A program made the translations under genes and the position numbers. A stretch of 64,000 bases of DNA from Pseudalkalibacillus hwajinpoensis (GTDB lineage Bacteria > Bacillota > Bacilli > Bacillales > Guptibacillaceae), in assembly GCF_015234585.1 (NCBI RefSeq), contig NZ_JADFCM010000004.1, positions 1 through 64,000 of the forward strand. Reading direction: 5' to 3'. Positions 18,748 through 26,939 of this stretch are shown here, in pieces. A model generated the notes under the pieces. The model saw only the letters and a list, made by a program, of their open reading frames with translations. It ran no database searches and was not told where the DNA came from. Each line of letters opens with the position of its first letter. Within the stretch, counting starts at the first letter, position 1.

Positions 18748-18775
18748 GAATTCGAAATCAACTTTTTTCGAATTC
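18748..18775. promoter_or_regulatory. 10-bp inverted repeat upstream of the lipid kinase gene
   Basis: GAATTCGAAA, 8 nt, TTTCGAATTC: a perfect palindrome of operator size between two divergent genes. No T run follows on the plus strand, so a binding site is more likely than a terminator. The binding protein is unknown. Confidence 0.45.
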
Positions 18776-18785
18776 TACTATCCGT

Positions 18786-18811
18786 GTGTACTTCACTGAA
18801 TATAAGGGAAT
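18786..18811 (+). promoter_or_regulatory. Possible sigma-B promoter of the lipid kinase gene
   Basis: GTGTAC, 14 nt, GGGAAT. The -10 and spacing fit well, the -35 only 4 of 6. It lies 35 bp before the start codon, directly after the inverted repeat. Confidence 0.3.
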
Positions 18812-18845
18812 AAGAAAGGGAGATTATACGAAAGGAGTCATTATC

Positions 18846-19739
18846 TTGACACGTGTAGCCATTATCTTAAATCCCAAAGCTGGAAATGTTAAAATGGTCA
18901 ATCAAATTGATACGATCCAAGAAAGGTTACGAGAAAACTATGATCAGGTTTCCCTTTATAAAACTGAATACAAAGGACATGGTGCTGAATTAGTCGCAGA
19001 GCTAGGCGACGAAGTAGACATTCTCGTTGGGGCTGGTGGGGATGGGACCATAAATGAATTAGCAAATGCGATTTGCCAAAGAGAGAAGCGTCCTGTTTTC
19101 GGTATTATTCCTGGAGGAACTTGCAATGACTTCTCTAGAGCAATCGGAATCAACCAGAATCCACTCCTAGCTGTTGATCAGCTTTTAGAAAATAACCGTT
19201 CCCTTATTGATGTAGGTCGATCAAATGATGAGTATTTCTTGAATTTCTGGGGAATCGGCTTAATCACTCAGGCTTCTGAGAACATTAATCCTGATACAAA
19301 AGAAGTTTTCGGAAGGCTTTCTTACTACATTAGTACTGCACAAACGATCAACAATCCACAGCCTTTTCATCTTAAAGTAGATGCCGATGGGCAGAATTTT
19401 GAAGGGGAAGCTGTCATGATGATCGTAGGGAACGGTCCATTTACTGGCGGGATCCAAGCTTTCTTCCCTGAAAATAACCTGCAAGATGGTGAATTTGATG
19501 TCTTAATCATTAAAGAAACGTCTCTTCCAACTTTTTGGTCCATTTTTCAATCAAAGGTTTTCAAGCAGTCGCGATTTAACGAAGATATCATTCATTTCCA
19601 AACAAAAAGTTTAAAAATAGAAGCTGATCCAGAGCAAAATATCGACTGTGACGGAGAACGTCATTATACGACTCCGTCAACGCTCGAAGTATTGCCTGCA
19701 TACTTAACTGTTCTTACTGGAGAAAATTTTTCTGAATGA
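18846..19739 (+). CDS. Diacylglycerol/lipid kinase family protein (YegS/BmrU type)
   Basis: 297 residues, the length of B. subtilis BmrU. It begins RVAIILNPKAGN and has the nucleotide-binding motif GAGGDGTINELA and GIIPGGTCNDFSRAI of the DAGK catalytic fold. Such enzymes phosphorylate diacylglycerol or related lipids at the membrane. Translation starts at TTG (18846), with AAAGGAG 8 nt upstream. The last 36 bp overlap the convergent PAP2 phosphatase gene. A kinase and a phosphatase of lipid head groups side by side suggest linked membrane-lipid turnover; that link is inferred. Confidence 0.87.
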   Translation: MTRVAIILNPKAGNVKMVNQIDTIQERLRENYDQVSLYKTEYKGHGAELVAELGDEVDILVGAGGDGTINELANAICQREKRPVFGIIPGGTCNDFSRAIGINQNPLLAVDQLLENNRSLIDVGRSNDEYFLNFWGIGLITQASENINPDTKEVFGRLSYYISTAQTINNPQPFHLKVDADGQNFEGEAVMMIVGNGPFTGGIQAFFPENNLQDGEFDVLIIKETSLPTFWSIFQSKVFKQSRFNEDIIHFQTKSLKIEADPEQNIDCDGERHYTTPSTLEVLPAYLTVLTGENFSE

Positions 19740-20450
19740 ACCCAATGTTAACGAGGATCTCTTAATCCAAAGAACCCATTCAAGAGAGAAAATACAAACA
19801 AATAGCCAGAGTGTACCAGCTGCATAACCTGCTAGAACGTCACTTGGATAATGAACACCTAAATAGATTCGACTAAATCCGATCAGTGCGATGAAGAAGA
19901 ATACAAGTGTTCCACTTAACCACTTTGTCGTTCTACTCCTCTGGCTTCTTACAATAAGGTAACCAATAAATCCATATAGTAGAAAAGATCCCATCGCATG
20001 TCCACTAGGGAAACTATACCCCACTGCATCATAAGCAGCATCGATAGAAGGTCTTGACCTAGCAAAGAAATGTTTGAGTTCTGTCGTTAAAAGTCCGCCT
20101 GCCGCCTGTGCTATGACGAAAAAGAGAATGCTCCAACCATCACGTAGTTTAAACCATAGAAAAGCTACAGTCGCAACAGAAACCACTGAAATCCACCAAA
20201 CAGAGCCAAGTTCTGTTACAAATTCCATCACATTTAATAATCCATCGGAACGAATGCCATCTACGCCAGAAATAATCGCTTGATCAAATTGTATCGTTTC
20301 TTTTTCTAATATTTCTTCTGCTAACTCTGAAAACAACATGATGGCCAAAACGGCAATGAATAGTCCAAATGCATTGAGTACAAGTGGAAACCACACTTTT
20401 TTTTGCTTTAATGCTCCTGGCAAGGAGCTAAAAAAATTATTTTTATTCAT
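19704..20450 (-). CDS. PAP2 superfamily membrane phosphatase
   Basis: 248 residues, about six membrane segments, and all three acid-phosphatase signatures: KHFFARSRPS (KxxxxxxRP), YSFPSGHAMGS (PSGH) and GFSRIYLGVHYPSDVLAG (SRxxxxxHxxxD). The family dephosphorylates phosphatidic acid, phosphatidylglycerol phosphate or undecaprenyl pyrophosphate on the outer membrane face. GAAAGG precedes the ATG. Its 3' end overlaps the lipid kinase gene by 36 bp on the opposite strand. The exact substrate is undetermined. Confidence 0.88.
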   Translation of the reverse strand: MNKNNFFSSLPGALKQKKVWFPLVLNAFGLFIAVLAIMLFSELAEEILEKETIQFDQAIISGVDGIRSDGLLNVMEFVTELGSVWWISVVSVATVAFLWFKLRDGWSILFFVIAQAAGGLLTTELKHFFARSRPSIDAAYDAVGYSFPSGHAMGSFLLYGFIGYLIVRSQRSRTTKWLSGTLVFFFIALIGFSRIYLGVHYPSDVLAGYAAGTLWLFVCIFSLEWVLWIKRSSLTLGSFRKIFSSKNS

Positions 20451-20523
20451 AATATCGCGCCTTTCACCGTTTTCAATTCTCCAAACTCTGTGAAGTTCTT
20501 CACCTCATAAAATTCTTTTTAAA

Positions 20524-20549
20524 AAAGCCGCTGTATCAGCAGCGGCTTT
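20524..20549 (-). terminator. Terminator of the PfpI-like/DUF3243 unit
   Basis: AAAGCCGCTG and CAGCGGCTTT form a 10-bp stem with a 6-nt loop. On the minus strand a T run follows, 4 nt after the DUF3243 stop. Confidence 0.8.
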
Positions 20550-20553
20550 GCCT

Positions 20554-20901
20554 TTACTTATCTTTAGTTAGAACCATTCGTACAAGAAGATGGGCCAATT
20601 CATGACGTTGCTCTTTACTTCCCACGAGCCATAACTCTTGTAATAGCTTTTCTTCTCTATTCTTAGGCTCCTCCTTCTTCGCGAGATAACCCGCTACTTT
20701 CTCTGCAGCTTGAGCTAGCGCTTCTTCACTAAGTCCTAATTTTTCTCCGATTTCGACTCTAGTGGCAAGGTATTTCTTAAAGTCCTCAAAGTTGGAGAGA
20801 ATATCATCCATTTTGTCATCGCTCATGCGATCTAATGTATCATCAACTTTATTTACATCGAGCTGACTATCTTTATCAACTAAATGATTTTTTTCACTCA
20901 T
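20554..20901 (-). CDS. DUF3243 family protein (YmfJ-like)
   Basis: 115 residues. The core DILSNFEDFKKYLATRVEIG, KLGLSEEALAQAAEKVAGYLA and NREEKLLQELWLVGS followed by HELAHLLVRMV matches DUF3243. No membrane segment; helical and soluble. Function unknown. It has about 30 extra charged N-terminal residues compared with the 85-residue B. subtilis YmfJ. ATG 20901 follows GGAG at 9 nt. The upstream PfpI-like gene ends 18 nt before, so both probably read from the sigma-B-type promoter at 21484-21508. Confidence 0.82.
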   Translation of the reverse strand: MSEKNHLVDKDSQLDVNKVDDTLDRMSDDKMDDILSNFEDFKKYLATRVEIGEKLGLSEEALAQAAEKVAGYLAKKEEPKNREEKLLQELWLVGSKEQRHELAHLLVRMVLTKDK

Positions 20902-20919
20902 TACTTCCACTCCTTTTTA

Positions 20920-21435
20920 TCAGTTGTCCATAACAGCCAGAGATTTTTCAATGAATGCCGGAATATCGTCTGGATTTCTACTACTAACTAAATTTCCACC
21001 ACAGACAACCACTTCTTCATCAAACACATTGGCACCCGCATATTTTAGATCTGTTTGAATGGATTTAAATCCTGTAATGTTTCTTCCATTTAATACTTCA
21101 GCAGAAATGAGCAGCTGTGGACCATGACAGATCACAAGAGTTTTCTTATTTAGAAACATCATTTTTTTCGTAAATGCAACAAATCGTTCATCTGCGCGCA
21201 GTTCATCAGGTGAAACGCCACCTGGAATAAAAAGAACGTCAAAATCTTCCGCATTTACCTCATCGATTCCTTTATCGGATATTACTTTAGCCTCGCCTTG
21301 CTTTCCCGTTAATTCTTGACCAGCTTCTGTACTAATTACTGTCAGCGAATGGTTTGCATTCTTAAACTGCTCAGCAGGTTTTGTATATTCTACATCCTCA
21401 AACATGCTTGTCATAAGTACTGCTATTTTACTCAA
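20920..21435 (-). CDS. DJ-1/PfpI family general stress protein (YfkM-like)
   Basis: 171 residues (B. subtilis YfkM/Gsp18, 172). The nucleophile elbow TLVICHGPQLLISAE gives the conserved Cys, and VLFIPGGVSPDELRAD the acidic partner of the PfpI type. Members are glyoxalases, deglycase-like enzymes or proteases; which applies here is open. The start is TTG (21435) with TAGGAGGG upstream. A sigma-B-type promoter lies 50-75 bp upstream, in line with a general stress protein. Confidence 0.87.
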   Translation of the reverse strand: MSKIAVLMTSMFEDVEYTKPAEQFKNANHSLTVISTEAGQELTGKQGEAKVISDKGIDEVNAEDFDVLFIPGGVSPDELRADERFVAFTKKMMFLNKKTLVICHGPQLLISAEVLNGRNITGFKSIQTDLKYAGANVFDEEVVVCGGNLVSSRNPDDIPAFIEKSLAVMDN

Positions 21436-21483
21436 TTTAAGCCCTCCTATAAATTAACTAGTTGTGATTTACATAGTTGAATA

Positions 21484-21508
21484 TTACCCCTCCTACTATC
21501 AGTCAAAC
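21484..21508 (-). promoter_or_regulatory. Sigma-B-type promoter of the PfpI-like gene
   Basis: On the minus strand GTTTGA (21508-21503), 13 nt, GGGTAA (21489-21484). Both boxes match 5 of 6 positions of the consensus. Confidence 0.7.
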
Positions 21509-21544
21509 ATCCATCCTATTGTTCCTATCTTTTTCAATGTTTAT

Positions 21545-21570
21545 GTTTTATTAACGGAGTGGAAGGGTAA
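21545..21570 (+). promoter_or_regulatory. Sigma-B-type promoter of the ferritin-like gene
   Basis: GTTTTA, 14 nt, GGGTAA, about 48 bp upstream of the start. It stands back to back with the sigma-B-type promoter of the divergent PfpI-like gene. Confidence 0.7.
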
Positions 21571-21617
21571 AATTAATATGGAACCAAAACAGAACAGATT
21601 TAGAAAGGATGTTTAGA

Positions 21618-22052
21618 ATGGCCGACAAAAAACAAGAACTAATTGATGGACTTAATGTGGATCTAGCAAATGAATACGCTGCTAGCATCATGTACACTTA
21701 CAATGCAGCTGTTGTATCTGGTTTATATCGTCAAACACTAAAACCATTCTTTGAAAGTGAAATTGCAGATGAACAGGGCCACGCTCTTTACCTTGCAGAG
21801 AAAATTAAAGTACTTGGCGGTACACCAACAACTGCTCCTGCAGAAGTAAAACAACTTACTGATGTAAAAGAAATGCTTATTGAAGCTAGAACGGCTGAAA
21901 AAGATACCATCGATCGTTATGAAAAACGTAAAAAGCAAGCAGAGGAACTAGGATTTACTGAACTAGTTGTGAAGCTTGATGATATGATCGCTGATGAAAC
22001 ACACCATATGGAAGAAATGGATCGCATTCTTAGCGACGCACGCTTCGAATAA
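21618..22052 (+). CDS. Ferritin-like domain protein (bacterioferritin/Dps type)
   Basis: 144 residues, a predicted four-helix bundle. Metal-ligand patterns are visible: NEYAASIMYTYN in helix A, EIADEQGHALYLAEK (ExxH) in helix B, EKDTIDRYEKR in helix C and ADETHHMEEMDRIL (ExxH) in helix D. It probably stores or detoxifies iron in the cytoplasm. ATG 21618 is used because AAAGG stands 9 nt before it; an ATG 9 nt earlier overlaps that site. The strong sigma-B-type promoter indicates stress induction. Whether it forms a 24-mer, a 12-mer or neither is open. Confidence 0.85.
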   Translation: MADKKQELIDGLNVDLANEYAASIMYTYNAAVVSGLYRQTLKPFFESEIADEQGHALYLAEKIKVLGGTPTTAPAEVKQLTDVKEMLIEARTAEKDTIDRYEKRKKQAEELGFTELVVKLDDMIADETHHMEEMDRILSDARFE

Positions 22053-22068
22053 GATAATTGATACAAAG

Positions 22069-22099
22069 AGGCCAGCCGGAACATCCGGCTGGCCTTTTC
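22069..22099. terminator. Bidirectional terminator
   Basis: AGGCCAGCCGG and CCGGCTGGCCT form an 11-bp stem with a 5-nt loop, followed by TTTCATT, between the ferritin-like gene and ecsC. Confidence 0.85.
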
Positions 22100-22104
22100 A
22101 TTGT

Positions 22105-22845
22105 CTATTGTTCTTCATCTTTTACCTCAATGATGCGCTTCCTGTAAGCATTCATAGCATTTTCACCTAGCCAGTCGAGAAAATGGTAATTCACATAAGC
22201 TCCGACAATCGCTCCAATGCCAGGAATCATCTGAAGTAATTTAGGAAGGTCGATATAATCTCTATACTCGAGTTGAAACGACTTCCAATCATGTTCATCA
22301 TTGAATTTATTTCTTATTTCCAGCTGGTTAAGCGTATCATCCCAGTTAGCGATGCGCTCATAACTGCTTCTTCTCGCCTCATCTGCTGAAAAAGCAAGTT
22401 GAAAAATCGTAAGAATAAACACTCTTTCTTCGAATTTCTTAGCATCATATCCATAAACACTGGCAAGATCAAAAAGGAATTTCATCTTTATGGATAAAAG
22501 CAAAGGAAAATCAGCTAAACCAAGAAGGATCCCACCTGCGCCTGTACCTGCTCCTTCTGTAGCAGCAATACGTTTATACTTAAGAATTAACCGTCTTGCT
22601 TTTTCATCTCTCACTTGAAGAGGTTGATTGATATCTGGTTCTTTAACAGTATACGTATTTCCAACCAGAACACCTTGGACCATTGTTTTAATACCATTTG
22701 TGACGATCGAATGGATACGTTCAGGTATTCTATCGTTAATCCGATTTTGTATTTTTTTTGCTGAGCGCGAAACCATAGAAGATTTTTTCTTTATTTTTCG
22801 TTCCCAGGATTCAAGCTCTTCTTCTACCTCACTTAAATAACTCAT
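22105..22845 (-). CDS. ecsC: EcsC family protein
   Basis: 246 residues (B. subtilis EcsC 236). The EcsC domain is visible from about 60 on: TNGIKTMVQGVLVG, EGAGTGAGGILLGLADFPLLL and LLQMIPGIGAIVGAYVNYHFL. Hydrophobic stretches suggest a membrane-associated protein. Its function is unknown, and in B. subtilis it is not needed for EcsAB function. It is third in the ecsA-ecsB-ecsC order, 47 nt after ecsB. ATG 22845 is favoured since AAAGG abuts the ATG 12 nt upstream. Confidence 0.9.
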   Translation of the reverse strand: MSYLSEVEEELESWERKIKKKSSMVSRSAKKIQNRINDRIPERIHSIVTNGIKTMVQGVLVGNTYTVKEPDINQPLQVRDEKARRLILKYKRIAATEGAGTGAGGILLGLADFPLLLSIKMKFLFDLASVYGYDAKKFEERVFILTIFQLAFSADEARRSSYERIANWDDTLNQLEIRNKFNDEHDWKSFQLEYRDYIDLPKLLQMIPGIGAIVGAYVNYHFLDWLGENAMNAYRKRIIEVKDEEQ

Positions 22846-22892
22846 GCCGCAAAACATCCTTTGACTCTGACTTTTAACACCAAACCGGTCAA

Positions 22893-24107
22893 CTAAATCT
22901 TCTGTTTCCCGGTACTGTTTCGAGATGTGGCTACGGCAACTGCGGCTGCCCCACCAATAAGGATTAAACCAGCCGACACAATGTCAAAAGAAATAATAAA
23001 AGAAAGAACAGCAAAAGTAACTGCTTGTGCACCTAGTAAACGAATTAGCAGGGCGCGAAACGCTATTACTTGTTCTTTATCTGACAGTGGATAAAGTTTT
23101 ACCATCACATGTGCCTGGTAGTGAGGGAACAATGTTCGAAGTTGAACAGCTGTTAAATAAATAATGAGCGCAGTCCCAATCACTTTACCTGTAACTCCAG
23201 GAACAAAAGCGATCACTACGAGTCCTAAAAGCCATAGCCTAAAATAGATACCTAAATATTCATTACTCCTAATGAATGCTTTTTGATAGAGCGTCTCATA
23301 AACAGTATTTGTTGGGAGAAGTTTCTCAGCAATTGAACTTAATGTACGCCTTTGTTTCACAGACTGTTTTAATTTAGGGACATCCGTAAATAAATTAGCT
23401 GTTCGATAGAACTTCATACTTTGTTGTTCATCTAGCACAAGTAGCTTCTCCCATTTGATTGCATATTTACGTTGAAGCGGAAGAAAGAATAGAAAAAGAA
23501 TCGCTACAAGTATGAGGCATGTAAGCGTTACGAAAATCCATGATGCCTGCGCCAGTAGTAAGTATGTTAATAGCATTGTAATAAAAAGACGCACCATTGT
23601 ATAAAGCCAGGAAGATTGGTGAGCCGGTAAGTGGAGTTCCATCCACTTCATGATGACGTTAACTCCCTTTAATGCAATCAGCACAATAATCACAAACACG
23701 TAGTAAGGCGTTCCAGCAGACATCTCGTGCTGATAAAGAGGTGCAAGAATCGTCATAACGACAACGGTTATAAATACTTGAAGGCCGAAACTATACAATA
23801 GAGATTTACGAAAGTAGCCGTGTAAACGGTTTTCCGCTGGTAGCATAAATACTAGATCGGCTTCTGACAAAAAGAACCTTAATGGCGTTCGAACCACAGT
23901 CACTGCAGCAATGACTGTGATGACCGCTAATCCAGGAAATGTTTCAGGAAGTACTTTCAATAATTCACTGTAATAATACGCCCCGAATATGAGGGTAAGA
24001 ACAAGCGTGAACAAAAAGCTGCTATTACCAATTAATCTGAAGTAACGCAGGGCAATTTTCCAAAAGGCTCCTGCCCTTTCTTTCCATAACGTCTCAAGCT
24101 GCATCAT
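22893..24107 (-). CDS. ecsB: ABC transporter permease EcsB
   Basis: 404 residues (B. subtilis 408) with about 8-10 hydrophobic segments and the EcsB block FLSEADLVFMLPAENRLHGY. EcsAB is required for normal secretion, competence and regulated intramembrane proteolysis by RasP in B. subtilis. Its start ATG overlaps the ecsA stop (ATGA, 4 bp), giving coupled translation. Confidence 0.93.
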   Translation of the reverse strand: MMQLETLWKERAGAFWKIALRYFRLIGNSSFLFTLVLTLIFGAYYYSELLKVLPETFPGLAVITVIAAVTVVRTPLRFFLSEADLVFMLPAENRLHGYFRKSLLYSFGLQVFITVVVMTILAPLYQHEMSAGTPYYVFVIIVLIALKGVNVIMKWMELHLPAHQSSWLYTMVRLFITMLLTYLLLAQASWIFVTLTCLILVAILFLFFLPLQRKYAIKWEKLLVLDEQQSMKFYRTANLFTDVPKLKQSVKQRRTLSSIAEKLLPTNTVYETLYQKAFIRSNEYLGIYFRLWLLGLVVIAFVPGVTGKVIGTALIIYLTAVQLRTLFPHYQAHVMVKLYPLSDKEQVIAFRALLIRLLGAQAVTFAVLSFIISFDIVSAGLILIGGAAAVAVATSRNSTGKQKI

Positions 24108-24844
24108 TTGCCACTCCTGGTCGCTTCAATATAGATATCATCGAGCGTAGCAGCTTTGTTGCCGATTTGATGCCGTAATTCTGTCATAGTACCTGACATC
24201 ACTATTCGGCCATCGTGCAGAATAATAAATCGATCGCAATACCTTTCAGCTGTTGAAAGAATATGTGTCGACATTAATACCCCTGCCCCTTCCTCTTTCA
24301 TCTCCAGCATCATATCAAGAAAGGACTGAATCCCAATAGGATCTAAACCAACAAAGGGCTCATCTACGATATAAAGAGATGGTTTTACGAGAAAGGCACA
24401 CATAATCATAACCTTCTGTCTCATCCCTTTAGAGAAATGACCCGGAAACCACTTCTTCATATTAGTCATCCGAAACTCTTTAAGAAGTGCTTCAGCTCTT
24501 TCTTTCCATTCTTCACTTAATTCATAAGCTAGAGCTGTCAGCTGTAAGTGCTCCCAAAGCGTTAACTCATCATACAACAACGGTGTTTCAGGTATATATG
24601 AAAACTGTTTACGGTAACCATCTTTATTTTCAGAGAAGCTCGTACCACCCACGCGGATACGACCATTCATTGGGTCAAGTAAGCCAAGAATATGTTTGAT
24701 TGTTGTACTTTTGCCAGCCCCATTAAGGCCAATGAGACCAACAATTTCATTTGAATTTACATTAAGAGAAAGATCATGGAGTACAGGCTTATTCGCCTGG
24801 TATCCACCAGTAAGATTGCTAACTTCCAGAATTGAATTCGTCAT
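24104..24844 (-). CDS. ecsA: ABC transporter ATP-binding protein EcsA
   Basis: 246 residues (B. subtilis 247). Walker A is GLNGAGKST, the signature FSKGMRQK and Walker B LYIVDEPFVGLDP; the variant signature is typical of EcsA-like ATPases. ATG 24844 is preceded by GAGAGGA; the open frame 33 codons further upstream has no support. It is divergent from hit, as in B. subtilis. The complex affects protein secretion and membrane proteolysis; the transported substrate is not established. Confidence 0.94.
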   Translation of the reverse strand: MTNSILEVSNLTGGYQANKPVLHDLSLNVNSNEIVGLIGLNGAGKSTTIKHILGLLDPMNGRIRVGGTSFSENKDGYRKQFSYIPETPLLYDELTLWEHLQLTALAYELSEEWKERAEALLKEFRMTNMKKWFPGHFSKGMRQKVMIMCAFLVKPSLYIVDEPFVGLDPIGIQSFLDMMLEMKEEGAGVLMSTHILSTAERYCDRFIILHDGRIVMSGTMTELRHQIGNKAATLDDIYIEATRSGK

Positions 24845-25052
24845 AGCGTTCCTCTCATTTCGCGTCATTTGTTTACATTTTAACAAACTTTCAATTGGAG
24901 CGTGAAACAATGAGTTGAATGATTCGTACAGCACCCTTCTCACTTACCCCTATCCACATCTTACCTTTTTCACAGAAGACTTTCCATAAAGGACATTTTT
25001 CATTTTATAGTCTCGTTGATATTATTTAACTTTTGTTATTGACTCAGTTAAG

Positions 25053-25213
25053 TATAGATTTAGTTTCCAGCCTAAGTAGTCAATCATCGAGATAATAAAA
25101 CTCACAATACATGAATAGATCGTTGATATTAAGAACATCCTTATAGTGAGTGTGGCGTCTTCCCTTAAAACAAGTTGCACTCAGGGCTCTGCACCCCCGG
25201 CAGAGCCTTTTCT
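25053..25213 (+). ncRNA. Candidate leader RNA or small RNA upstream of hit, with terminator
   Basis: The 531-bp gap between ecsA and hit holds no gene, but on the plus strand a terminator is plain: GGCTCTGC (25185-25192), 7-nt loop, GCAGAGCC (25200-25207), then TTTTCTTG. Upstream, GTGAGT (25146-25151) can pair with ACTCAC (25100-25105), while the overlapping TGAGTG (25147-25152) can pair with CACTCA (25178-25183) next to the terminator. These exclusive pairings look like an attenuator. A TATAGA box at 25053-25058 could be the -10, but its -35 is poor. It could be a regulated hit leader or an independent small RNA. No known riboswitch or T-box motif was recognised. The rest of the gap (24845-25040) shows nothing beyond the ecsA promoter area. 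Confidence 0.4.
25185..25213 (+). terminator. Intrinsic terminator upstream of hit
   Basis: An 8-bp GC-rich stem followed by TTTTCTTGTT, 165 bp before the hit start codon. It must end a transcript starting between ecsA and hit. Confidence 0.75.
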
Positions 25214-25375
25214 TGTTCCAATCCAATTGTTCTTAAAAATAAATATTTCTTAGATCATATAGAAAATTCGTTTGATCATTGGATTTTGTTTGCAAGATAT
25301 GTAAGTACATTAGAAAGAAGCGGTCTTAATGAAAATTATGGTACGATATATGAAAAGATTGAAAGGATGATGAAC

Positions 25376-25813
25376 ATGAGCCATTCACCCGATTGCATAT
25401 TCTGTAAGATTATTAACGGAGATATTCCATCTGCGAAAGTTTACGAAAATGAAGACGTTCTAGCCTTTCTAGACCTTACACAAGTAACAGAAGGACATAC
25501 CCTCGTCATTCCAAAAAAACATCAGCAAAACATCTACGAGCTTGATCCCGAGACAGCTTCAAAGCTCTTTGCTGCAGTTCCTGAAATAGCAAATGCTTTA
25601 AAAGCGAACTTTACTCCTGAAGGCATGAATCTTCTAAACAATAATGAAGCGATTGCTGGACAATCTGTTTTTCATTATCATCTACACCTTATTCCACGCT
25701 ACGGTAAAGGGGACGGATTCGGAGCGGTATGGAAAACACACGAAAATGACTATGATGCGGAGAAGTTACAGCGCCTTGCTGAAGGGATTCGTTCGCACAT
25801 TAATTCTTATTGA
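25376..25813 (+). CDS. hit: HIT family protein (histidine triad nucleotide hydrolase)
   Basis: 145 residues, the same length as B. subtilis Hit. CIFCKIINGDIPSAKVYE opens the domain and the catalytic triad HxHxH is in VFHYHLHLIPR. The family hydrolyses adenosine 5'-phosphoramidates and similar nucleotides. ATG 25376 (protein starting MSHSPDC) is selected with GAAAGG 9 nt upstream; CFC and a later Cys may bind zinc as in this subgroup. Divergent from ecsA, as in B. subtilis. Confidence 0.94.
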   Translation: MSHSPDCIFCKIINGDIPSAKVYENEDVLAFLDLTQVTEGHTLVIPKKHQQNIYELDPETASKLFAAVPEIANALKANFTPEGMNLLNNNEAIAGQSVFHYHLHLIPRYGKGDGFGAVWKTHENDYDAEKLQRLAEGIRSHINSY

Positions 25814-25829
25814 AACTGTCTTGATACAT

Positions 25830-25857
25830 AAAAGGAGACCATTTATGGTCTCCTTTT
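25830..25857. terminator. Terminator shared by hit and the opposing gene
   Basis: AAAAGGAGACCAT and ATGGTCTCCTTTT form a 13-bp stem with a 2-nt centre. The right arm includes the stop codon of the convergent gene at 25843. Confidence 0.8.
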
Positions 25858-26742
25858 CATTTGGGTTCGTTTCATTTCTTTTAATGTATAAAAGCCATTC
25901 GGAACAACCCAATCTGGATGATCAAACGTTTGATCTAATCCATTTAACATCGTTGACATCTTTGTTCGTAAGTCTGGATTCCACCTTAATTCATGAATAA
26001 ACTCTTCTCTATGACCTCCATACCCGACCATAGCCTTCAGCTCATTTAATAAATCTGCTTGCCACATAGATGGGAGATTTGATTCCCCCGGTATATCTTT
26101 AAATCGTACATAAGAACCTTCTCTTATGTAACCGTGTGGGTAATAGTATGCGTAAACTCGTTCGAAATTCTCCCCTGTTTTAAGGGTAAGCTTGCCATGA
26201 AGGTGCTCTCTTAGTACATAACCGCCTTCCGTACGATTTAACAGTTCTAGCTGTTCACGATCAACAAATGTAACCCACACTTCTGTCTTCGCTCCCTGAA
26301 CTGGGGCAATGACAGCAGGAAGTGCTCCATATGGTGCTAGAAAGGAACCTGCTATGACGTCTGTATCCTTTATTTCTGCACGATAATAGAGAATGAAATC
26401 ACTAACATCAGGATTGAGACTAAACTTATATTTGAGCTGTGCTAGACAGACATTCGATCCATATGCGAGAAGCGGGATTCGCTCTTCAATAGGAGATAAA
26501 CCTTCTGATAACAGCAATTCTTCCACTGTAAACTGTTCTGTCGTTGCAAATGCAAGAGAACCCGACACGTCTTCCCCTCTTGCATAATGAACAATTTGCT
26601 TCTCTACTGGAATATTTTGAACTTCATCAATTCGATGTGCTTTCCCGTTATGGTATAGGAAAGATGAAGCTGGTCGTGGACCAGGATAAATATCTGGATG
26701 ATCGTATGGTCCGATATGAGTTGGTTTGTTTTCTCGATACAT
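25843..26742 (-). CDS. Gamma-glutamylcyclotransferase-like fold protein, unknown substrate
   Basis: 299 residues. IPLLAYGSNVCLAQLKYKF near residue 95 is the YGSN phosphate-loop motif of the gamma-glutamylcyclotransferase/AIG2-like fold, and WVTFVDREQLELLNRTEGGY resembles the later conserved part with its acidic residue. The C-terminal 60 residues (GGHREEFIHELRWNPDL onwards) do not belong to that core. The role cannot be given; relatives cleave gamma-glutamyl peptides or amines. ATG 26742 has only a weak GTGGTG site. It is inserted between hit and serC, which are adjacent in B. subtilis, and is convergent with hit. Confidence 0.6.
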   Translation of the reverse strand: MYRENKPTHIGPYDHPDIYPGPRPASSFLYHNGKAHRIDEVQNIPVEKQIVHYARGEDVSGSLAFATTEQFTVEELLLSEGLSPIEERIPLLAYGSNVCLAQLKYKFSLNPDVSDFILYYRAEIKDTDVIAGSFLAPYGALPAVIAPVQGAKTEVWVTFVDREQLELLNRTEGGYVLREHLHGKLTLKTGENFERVYAYYYPHGYIREGSYVRFKDIPGESNLPSMWQADLLNELKAMVGYGGHREEFIHELRWNPDLRTKMSTMLNGLDQTFDHPDWVVPNGFYTLKEMKRTQMKRRP

Positions 26743-26939
26743 TAGTTCACACCACTTTCTTATCATTCACTTCTATATAGAATAGCAAAATGATGAAGCA
26801 GAACAAATGCTTCTGCTTCAATAGAACGAAATATTCGAAAAGATTAGAAAAAAATATAGCACCGTCGAATCCTTTAATGATAGGATGAGTACAAGTTAAA
26901 TCGAGGCATCGCATTACATTACTAAAGGAGTGTCTATTA

